Assembly (NCBI GenBank): GCA_947311845.1
Contig: CAMZMU010000062.1
Span: 47,346,906 to 47,410,905 of the forward strand
Length of the DNA: 64,000 nucleotides
Source: Poa pratensis
Lineage: Eukaryota > Streptophyta > Magnoliopsida > Poales > Poaceae
Direction of reading: 5' to 3'
The notes beneath the pieces were generated by a model that searched no databases, was not told the DNA's origin, and saw nothing but the letters and a program-made list of their open reading frames with translations. Below, piece after piece: positions 56,589-64,000 of the stretch (the first letter of the stretch is position 1; each line of letters opens with the position of its first letter). The position numbers and the translations under genes were made by a program.

Positions 56589-57564
56589 GACGGGATCGAA
56601 GACGCGAGGGGGTACTCGCGTCTCTTGCGTGTCTCGAGCTCTGCCGCCGTCGCTCGTCGCCTCCGCCCTTCGCCGTCGCTCGTCGCCTCCACCCTCCGCC
56701 GACGTGCAAGCCTTCTTCTTCCCCGAGATCAAGGCCTTCCTCATCTCCTGGTGCCTTCGTCCCTCGCGCCGCCGACGGGTTCTTTGATCCCGCCGCCGCC
56801 GGAGCTCCTCACGCCGCCGCAGCTCTCGTTCTCCGTCGCACTTCTTGGGGAATTCTACCAGGTACGTCTTCCCCTCTTGCTCTTGATTTAGTTCTAGGTT
56901 ATCAGCAGCAATTTTGGGCTGCCTAGGTTTTCGATATGACTGTAGGATGAACTGTTGATTTCTTCATTCGGGTAAAAATCTTGAGTTCTTGGTTCACATG
57001 AGTGATCTGCCGATACTAGTGTCGACTGTAGTATTGGTTTCCTTTCTCTCTGCACATGATTTTGTTTTTTCAAATTAAATTTATATAGCCGTGTAGTATT
57101 TGTTAAAGTGCTAACGGAATAGGCTTCCAGTTTGCTTCCAAGTACTAATCTGTATGTGCCCGATGCATGTTCTTGTTAGATATGCTCTGAATATCTTATA
57201 GCTGATATAGCACAGACGTACCAACGAATTTGTAGCACTGGACATCACTGATGTACAGTTAGAGGAAGGGCACTAGTTGGTGCTTGTACAGACAGTAATA
57301 TTTGACTTAAACCTGGTGTTATTTGTCCATATTCTCGCGATGCTCTCTGAATATAAGTTGAACAACATGTTTCAGGCTTTCCATAGAGTATTTAGCTGCA
57401 TAGAGTATTTAGCTTTTATGCATTTTTTGAAGTGTGAACATGCATGTTTGTGCCCTTTTACATTTTGCCAATGTTTATGCCCATCTATATTATACTTTAG
57501 TTCTGCAATGAATGAACGGAGCCTAGAGCGTTCTAGGAAGAGGAAAGCTGATGATGAATAAGAA

Positions 57565-58053
57565 TTGCTGTTTTTCTTTCTTCCTGCACTATACTTCCAT
57601 CTGACACACACAGAAAGTATTAAAAGGCATAGCTCTGTCTTGTACGGAGAGAAGAAAGTTAGGGAACTACTAGATGGTCATCTCATGAATTGCTTGGTAG
57701 CTTTTAGGATGGAACCATATATATTCAGATGGTTGGCATTTTACCTGAGAGCTGAGGAGCTGATAGAAGATAGTACTCTCAAGGTGGAAGAGAAGCTGGC
57801 ATTTTTTCTCTACATGCTTTCACACAATGCATCATTTCAAGATCTGCAAGTGATGTTTCAACATAGTAATTCCACCTTCCACGAGTATATCAAAGAGTTC
57901 TTCAACATCATCCCCATCCTAGCAACTCGGTTTCTCAGGCCTCGCTATGTAGATGAACCACATCCCAAAATCGCCACGGATGCTCGATTCTTTCCATACT
58001 TCCAAGTTCATTCTTTTTCCTTGACAAAATCCAAAGATTCTCAAATCAAGTGA
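57565..58053 (+). pseudogene. PIF transposase N-terminal region, unit C
   Basis: Twin of the unit B frame (2,110 bp offset); same truncation before the catalytic Asp. Confidence 0.75.
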
Positions 58054-58059
58054 CAAAGT

Positions 58060-58959
58060 GGAGAGAGATTTAAAGAGAGATAATGCTAAAGGATGCTCGA
58101 AACCAAAGTGGAGCAGGCTAGAATGAAGCCGAGCTCAAAATTGAGGTTGAACCACATCTTTGGGAGAATTTAGAAGTTGTAAGTGGTGTAGGATGTTTGA
58201 TATTCTATTGTTGCTTGTGTATGATTGTCACATGTTTGCTAACCATGGTTTCCTCATCTTTTTGTAGTCATTTGGGACAAGGATCAAGAGATTTAACATC
58301 AAGTCGTTCCCTCTCTATGAATCACTAGCACAACTCTATGAAGGTAAGCTATGTACTATTCCTACAGGGCACTTCAAAGCATCTCTCCTCTCTGTGGTTT
58401 AGTTGCTTATCATCTTACTTATCATTTTGTAGGGAGTATTGCTACTGGAACTTTCAACTTCACATCCAGTTCGACCTCGGCGCCTACACCATCAGATGTG
58501 ACAAAAATTGAAAGTGATGGCGACGAAGATATGGAGAGACCTCAAGGTAGTACTGCTAGGGAAGAGATTGATGATGACCTTCAAATGTTGGATGAAGGTA
58601 CTACTGCTCAAGTGAGGCCTCGAGTGGAGCATACTCAAGCAAAGAATGCTGTTGGTGGTTCAAGGAAGAAGCCGAAGAACAGTCAAAGAAGTGGAGCTGG
58701 AGCTGGAATGGTGCAAGTCATGGAAAGGCTCGTTAACATCAAATAAAAGGAAGCTGAAAAGGAATCTGCACAGGAGTTCACAATCAACAGATGCATGGAT
58801 GCCTTGAAGAAGGTCGATGGCGTCACAGCTGACGATAAGATCCCGGCCTTGGAGGTTTTCAAAAATGCACACAACCATGAGATCTTTGTCAACCTTGTCG
58901 CTGATAATGATGGAACAGCTATCAAATGGCTTCGTGTCCAGATAGCCAAGCTACCTTAA
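58060..58959 (+). pseudogene. Myb/SANT-like segment, unit C, with the unique 3' end
   Basis: The unit C copy has a 5-bp deletion near 58,080 (frameshift), the same TAG as A and B, and substitutions of its own (TKIES, EGTTAQ, EHTQAKNAV). Beyond the repeat (from 58,692) it continues AGAGMVQVMERLVNIK, a TAA, then KEAEKESAQEFTINRCMDAL and IFVNLVADND, and stops at 58,957-58,959. This is the usual C-terminal tail of such proteins (M-x-L-x4-G-D--I-AL-VF---HN-EIF). Only unit C retains it. Confidence 0.65.
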
Positions 58960-60404
58960 GATAAGCTAATACTTTGATATTTACATTGTGATATTTACAA
59001 CTGTTTGTTCATGCCCTTTGTCAACTATGATGCAAGAAATTGCAGTTGTTGCTGTTTATAGTCTGCGTTTGTCAGCATATTAGACAAAACAACCACTGGG
59101 ATATATCAAACTAAAGTCATTTGATCTTATTGCTTTAATAACATGATGCTCTGTTTGTTGTGCAAGAGGAAGAATAGCTCCTGCTGCGGTTCCAATTATT
59201 TTCCCTATGTTGCAAATAGCTAGCTAGTTACCAAACGTGATCCAGATTATTCACTGACGATTCTTTGCTTTACTGCCTGCTTGTTTGTCCGTCTCGAATG
59301 AATGAATGAATGAATGTTGCAGCGCAAATGAAACAAACAAATGGTAATTGTTTCAGATACCACATGGTACTAGCAGAGACTAATTAACAACAACTTCAGT
59401 AGTTGACTCTTCGCAAGATTGATTCACTCTAATACTGCATCTAGCTTCAGGTACCGTCCTTGCTGTGTCATCCATCCAAGGGGCAGAGTGATGAGAAGTC
59501 AATAACTACCGAGTTGATTACAACTGCATGTGTACGTGTATGACTGCGAGAACTAGCTAGATAGATGGTGGTTTACAAACATATTAAACTTACTAGTATG
59601 AGTATTACACATTTACATCTCTTGACTGCCTCCAATTTAGCCTAGTTTATGTACATTGTTTGTATTTGAGGTGAACAAAGTGCCATGCATTTGAGCAGAT
59701 TATCTGTATGTGCTCCTTGTGACTCGAGAAAGCAATTCCAAACAGCCATGTTTACATTGTTGCTGCAATGATCTTATTGCTTTAATAACATATGTCTACA
59801 TTGTTTGCAGAAACAACTTGTCATGAAGCAAACTTCTTGCTACGATGATCTTCTTGCGGTGATGATCTTCTTGCTACAATCATATGTCTACATTGTTGCT
59901 GCAATGATCTTCGTGCTGCGAGCTTCTTTCTTCTTGTTTATGTGACCATCTTGTCAAATAATCTGGGATAAACCTGAGAAGCAAAATAATGTTCGTGAGA
60001 AGCATTCAATGAATTTTTATCAAATTGTGTTGTAATAACCTGGGATAAGCTTGGGAAGCATGAGTTATTGTTACTTAATGTTATGAATTGCTTAAACTGT
60101 GTGTCCCATGTGCTGTGAGAAAATATCAGGTTTTTGTTGACAAACTGTGTGCTTACATGCTGTTAAAAATTATTAGATTTTTATTGATGACCAAAACATG
60201 TCAATTTTGTAATTGTGTGCAGTAGGTGTGAAAAAACACCTCTTTGCAAAACACTTGTACCAAACAACTAGAGTTGGTGGAGGGTTTTGTTGGAGAAGGG
60301 GATTGGGAGGGTTGGAGTGTTTTGGGTGTGAGAAGTGTTTTCACCCAAAACACTAGGTAATATACACCCCAAAACACTCCAAAACTCTCCAACCGAACAA
60401 GGCC
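58960..60404 (+). other. 3' non-coding part of the PIF element with terminal hairpin
   Basis: AT-rich, no frame of note. CTACATTGTTGCTGCAATGATC-type words (for example TTGTTGCTGCAATGATCTT) recur around 59,755-59,915. Near the end lies a perfect 12-bp hairpin GTGTTTTGGGTG / CACCCAAAACAC (60,317-60,328 and 60,342-60,353). Confidence 0.55.
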
Positions 60405-60405
60405 T

Positions 60406-60462
60406 TAGTGGACTTCCACGCTCTTCTTGCTTTTTGACCTCTTCCCGTGGGGATGGAATCAT
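60406..60462 (-). pseudogene. upstream half of the unknown minus-strand frame split by PIF
   Basis: Begins MIPSPREEVKKQEERGSPL and reaches the target duplication in the phase that continues at 52,245. See 52,040-52,245. Confidence 0.45.
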
Positions 60463-60486
60463 GGCCTACATTAAGTGGACTTGTGG

Positions 60487-61482
60487 TGATGTAGGGTAGG
60501 TCCCGATCTTCACGGATTGACGGCGGATTTGGGCGGACTCACGCAAGAACACACGAAGAACACGAAGAATGCCAAGAACAGAAGAACATAAACACGATAC
60601 AAAGACACCTTTCCCTCACCGGTCGGTCCAAGCCGGTCCAATAGAATCCCAAAGGGAGAGATTGGCAAGCAAATACAAGGAGGGATCTTGAATGGTTGTT
60701 TCTCCAACGGTCAACCAAACTGATCTAATAGAGTCACCCGAAGATGAAAGATTGGCAAGTAGTCACAACTATAAGTAGAGGTCTTGAATCCACAAGAGGG
60801 ATCTTCTCCACAAGCGGAGGCCTTGGATCCACAAGGGGATCTTCTCCACAAGGGGAGGCAACACCACAAAGGGGTGGGTAAGGAGCCTATGCTCAACTCT
60901 CTCTCATCATAGACTCTCCTCTAGATCTGAGCCCAAGGGGTCCTATATAGAGTGTTGACCAAAAGGGGTAGGTGGGGAGGGGTTAAACGGGTCCTCCACC
61001 CGAGCTGTTCCCGCAACGGCGGTAGTACCGCTGGGTTAGGCGGTAGTACCGCCGGTGCAGGATTCCTCTGCTTTTCCCGCTGCGGCGGTACCGCCAGCGG
61101 TACCCGTTGGTACCGGATGGAGCTCCAGAAGCCTGTTCTGGCGATAGCTGCGGCGGCAGTACCGCTGGTGCGCGCTGGCGGTAGTACCGCTTGGCCCAAC
61201 GGTAGTACCGCTCCAGGGAGCTGTTGTCTCCTCTTCCTTCTCCTCTTCCAAGACATCGTCTTGTCGGCCTTCGCTCCTCGTGCACCTTGGCCATCTTCCC
61301 GTGTACATGTACTCGTCATGATATACCTAGCAAGGCAAAGGGGACGATGGTCAAGTAGCATACCGTTCAAAGGCGACATATTGTGGGTAATATAAGGGAA
61401 GGAGTTCACCTTTGGGTTCGATGACGACTTGGGAAGTGTTGAAGGTCTTGGCATGGTGATGGTCGTCGGTTGCACTACATCA
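60487..61482 (-). repeat. LTR of a Ty3/gypsy-type element (about 996 bp)
   Basis: The ends are inverse: TGATGTAGGG at 60,487 and GCACTACATCA at 61,482. The adjacent minus-strand polypurine tract GCGGGGGGAGA (61,483-61,493) identifies it as a 3' LTR of a minus-strand element. Only about 170 bp of internal sequence remains before a Helitron end. The centre (61,015-61,215) repeats the palindrome GCGGTAGTACCGC and close variants. The minus frame 60,921-61,661 crosses LTR and internal region and is not a gene. Confidence 0.75.
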
Positions 61483-61660
61483 TCTCCCCCCGCTTCAAAA
61501 AGAGTCATCCTCGACTCTTGCTCGTCATCACCATGCAAAGGAGGTAGATGTGTTGTCAAAGAATTGGGCTTCACCATGCCTACAAACACTAAAGACCAAG
61601 CAAACCATGTGTGTGCAAGAAAGAGGAGCATATCAACAAGGACATGTCCATTATTTATCA
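61483..61660 (-). other. polypurine tract and internal remnant of the gypsy element
   Basis: It contains the PPT and GAGTCATCCTCGACTCTTG-type sequence, common just inside grass gypsy 3' LTRs. Cut off by the Helitron end at 61,661. Confidence 0.6.
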
Positions 61661-62154
61661 CTAGTCATTAACCCGTGCAACTGCACGGGCTAGCATTTCT
61701 GAATTAATACCAATAGAATTCCGAAAATAAGTTTGTGTGAATATGTATTAAACTACGGAATTTGCTTTTAAAAGGTTACTATGTACTAATACAATTATTG
61801 CTTGCAAAAATAACTAACAAAAATACTCTTGTGATCAATGCTTGAGTTGAACATTTTGCATGCGCACACGATTTTTTAATTGTACGATCATTATCATGTC
61901 AAACCATACATTATAAGCATTTATAGTCATAACCACGGTAATTGATTCTCGAAGTGAAGTAATATGTAAACATCGGGAAATAATGTAGAAAGAAATCAAG
62001 TATTCGTAGTTCATGTATACTCAATAGGTGTGTTGTTCAGTTGTGAAAGTAACTAATAGCGGTTTGTGGCTACGAAAATTTCAGGGACAGGAAAATAGGT
62101 AATTTCAGTCGACAAAATTTTGGAAACATGCCCGAATTAATCCATGAAACATAT

Positions 62155-62214
62155 TTTATTTTTTAGGAAAGGGGGTGCAGATCCCCTCTGCATCAAAATG
62201 ATGCACACAACCAG
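62155..62214 (-). mobile_element. 60-bp LINE 3' remnant with 15-bp target duplication
   Basis: Flanked by the perfect direct repeat ATCCATGAAACATAT (62,140-62,154 and 62,215-62,229). The insert on the minus strand reads GATGCAGAGGGGATC, then CACCCCCTTTCCTAAAAAAT, the usual 3' end plus A-rich tail of grass L1 LINEs. An extreme 5' truncation. Confidence 0.85.
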
Positions 62215-62992
62215 ATCCATGAAACATATATAACAAAGGAACACATTAACGTGCAATACTCCATATTAAATAAATTATTAGGCGTGAAGAACATAGGGAC
62301 AACTGCCAAAGGGATTATGGATTGTTATATGGCAGATATAATTATAAGCACCAATTATAGTATATGCAAGTGAAATAACTCATAATAAAAGCGATGTATA
62401 ATATTGGTGTCAACTGCAGTATATTTCTTCAACTGTGACAGGCAGATCCCCTATCTCGCGCACCAATCGGAAGGAAAAAAAGGAGCTACAATTACCAAGA
62501 GTGCTCAGGCCTAATAAAATCAAGAGAACCACATATAATGGAAACAGGAAAATGGAACCGACTCTAATTCCAAAGTTCACTGGCATCCTAAGAATTTGTC
62601 AACTACAGAATTTACGTACCTTCCAAGTAATTGACCAACTTTGAAGGAGCTGTGTAGTATGAATATCCCATCAACTTCAGGATACTTCATGTGAGTATTA
62701 ATTCAAAACTGAAAAACAACATAGCCTGTGTGTGATTGTTGAATACCTCCTGCACTTGCTTAACATACCACAACAAATGTTGGATACGTACTGGCATACT
62801 GATGTTACAATATAGATCTTCCATTGAAATTTATCTTCTAAAAGTGTGGAAATAAGATTATCCAAATTATATCAGATATAGTTAATACCCGATATTGACC
62901 TTAAGTAATGGTAATCGATAACTCTTCAGCTTTAAACATTAGCATATCTATCAGACACCCTTAAATCAGAAAGTCTAAATCGATAGCTTCTA

Positions 62993-63114
62993 CTCCCTCC
63001 GTTCTAAATTAAATGACTTCCGTTTGTCCATTTGCGGATGTATTAAACTTGTTATAAGTATAGATACATCCACTTTTGAACAAATGAAAGTCATTTAATT
63101 TAGAACGGAGGGAG
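62993..63114. mobile_element. Stowaway MITE (122 bp)
   Basis: TIRs CTCCCTCCGTTCTAAATTAA mirrored at the right end, TA duplication on both sides (62,991-62,992; 63,115-63,116). The ends pair over about 27 bp. Confidence 0.95.
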
Positions 63115-63116
63115 TA

Positions 63117-64000
63117 GTAGTAATCCAGCTTGATTACATAAAACCAACATATGAGCAGTAGTTTGCAGCGCAAGCTCCAAAAGTTGTATTACAAACGTCG
63201 TTGAGCTTCCCAGTATTTCTACCCTTTCAGATCAAAGCACCACACGTGTATATGCTAATGCCTCTGAATCTAATATGGAAGATGCAAGCGGGCTGCATAC
63301 CTGGGTTGAAAATCCTGGTATTGGAGTCTAGTAGATCGTTGCTCGAACTGACACGGAAGACGCAGGCGGTTAGCAACTTAGCATACATTGAGACGACGGT
63401 GATGGTATCAGATTTTTGTAGAGAATGTCGGCGACAACTGCGGCAAAAGGATGCACGACTTAGCTCTCAGTTGATCATCTAAAAAGAAAAATAGAACCGA
63501 ATGAATCGGAGTACAACTATCTCTGTATTAGGGTCCACATTCAACACCTAGCAGTGGCCTCAGCAGTGGTGCCGGCTGCTATTTTCAGTCTTCTCTATTT
63601 AGGCAGCATGGAGAATCTAGATATGAACACAGAAGAAAATATGGAATATATTTTTTATCGCAAGAAATAGGATATCTGAATTGAGCTGACTGGTCATGAA
63701 ATGAGCAAATGTGCCATCTAATCTATGGAAAGTACATCAAGTAGAAAATTAACGATGGAGTAAATTATGATTTATAATAAGAAAATTTCCTCTCTATACA
63801 TTTTCCCAGATATATCTATGAGCCCATAGTAATAAATCTAGAAATCAGCGTACCTCCATATGTTCAGCTTACCAAATACCTCCATAGAGTATAACATCAC
63901 CGATGAAATCTTGTGAAATCCAATGCAAAAGAAGTTACTGGCAACACAAACAGTGAAGTACATCTGTGGAAATTGGTTCATCGTCTTGCGTCAACAGTGA
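63117..64000. other. no gene recognised
   Basis: AT-rich. The frame at 63,201-63,482 has no domain signature or splice context and is left unannotated. Confidence 0.45.

Larger units (their letters stand above)
52393..58691 (+). repeat. three head-to-tail 2.1-kb units (A, B, C)
   Basis: A 52,393-54,478 (2,086 bp); B 54,479-56,588 (2,110 bp); C 56,589-58,691. Each has: a GC-rich exon starting GGACGGGATCGAAGACGCGA, a GTACGTCTTCC donor, an intron, the transposase-like frame and the Myb-like exons. B equals C in the first half and A in the second half. The join AAGTGGACGGGATC has a TGGA overlap with the outer sequences GTTGGACGGG and AGTGGAGCTGG. Confidence 0.93.
52246..60404 (+). mobile_element. 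PIF/Harbinger DNA transposon, 8.2 kb, with internal triplication
   Basis: TIRs begin GGCCTTGTTCGG at both ends, and a GTTTTGGGGTGTA block recurs about 31 bp in. Target duplication TTA (52,243-52,245 and 60,405-60,407), the Harbinger hallmark. The interior carries fragments of both usual genes: the N-terminal helical region of the transposase and the Myb/SANT-like accessory protein. The catalytic DDE part is absent, and a 2.1-kb block is present three times (from 52,393, 54,479 and 56,589). Non-autonomous. Confidence 0.9.
61661..64000 (-). mobile_element. Helitron 3' end on the minus strand, body runs to the right
   Basis: Minus strand: perfect hairpin CCCGTGCA-GT-TGCACGGG (61,672-61,689), TTAATGA, CTAG (61,661-61,664), T. 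It abuts the truncated gypsy. No 5' terminus seen before the window end, so the right limit is uncertain. The body is AT-rich with no Rep/helicase frame. It contains a LINE remnant and a Stowaway. Confidence 0.55.

Noticed and set aside
60921..61661. 246-codon minus frame
   Set aside because: Spans an LTR, its polypurine tract and internal remnant; contains palindrome translations, not a protein family.

Overview
The window is nuclear DNA of a grass, most likely a large-genome Pooideae (wheat/barley/oat group). The evidence is dense nesting of Ty1/copia, Ty3/gypsy, CACTA, PIF/Harbinger, Helitron, LINE, SINE and Stowaway/Tourist elements, together with GC-rich first exons and plant splice sites. 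It is not bacterial; there are no operons or CRISPR arrays.

Layout. (1) 1-13.6 kb is a nested stack. A CACTA element, whose right end is at 13,601, received a copia retrotransposon ending at 11,443. That copia was later split by a very young Athila-like gag-only LTR element (2,804-10,705, 5-bp target duplication GAATC). A SINE with a perfect target duplication sits in the CACTA (12,156-12,456). (2) 13.6-18.5 kb holds MITEs and a decayed small CACTA. (3) 18.6-25.1 kb is the gene island. It has a four-exon gene for mitochondrial ribosomal protein mS35 and a three-exon short-chain dehydrogenase/reductase, both on + and each with exactly one frame-breaking indel. (4) 25.2-31.2 kb has two MITEs, then a LINE interrupted by a 2.5-kb CACTA (27,881-30,381). 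That CACTA encodes a small protein with an RNase H1-type hybrid-binding domain and a C-terminal membrane tail. (5) 31.2-46.4 kb has gene-fragment-like exons and a Helitron end. It is then dominated by a 9.9-kb CACTA (35,901-45,803) that carries a 4.3-kb Helitron with SAM-domain exons, several tandem repeats and the last exons of a Bax inhibitor-1 gene. (6) 46.4-49.0 kb has a 163-bp tandem array and an intact dirigent gene on the minus strand. (7) 49.05-51.2 kb is a Helitron abutting the dirigent promoter. (8) 52.2-60.4 kb is an 8.2-kb PIF/Harbinger element with TTA target duplication. Its interior is a three-copy 2.1-kb tandem array whose sequence pattern matches one unequal crossover. (9) 60.4-64.0 kb has a gypsy LTR, a reverse Helitron end, a 60-bp LINE remnant with a 15-bp target duplication, and a Stowaway.

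Host functions present: mitochondrial translation (mS35), an NAD(P)-dependent oxidoreductase, and a dirigent protein of phenylpropanoid coupling. Nothing suggests they act together. Only the dirigent and the retroelement gag read as undamaged long frames. All boundaries and repeat comparisons were read by eye.
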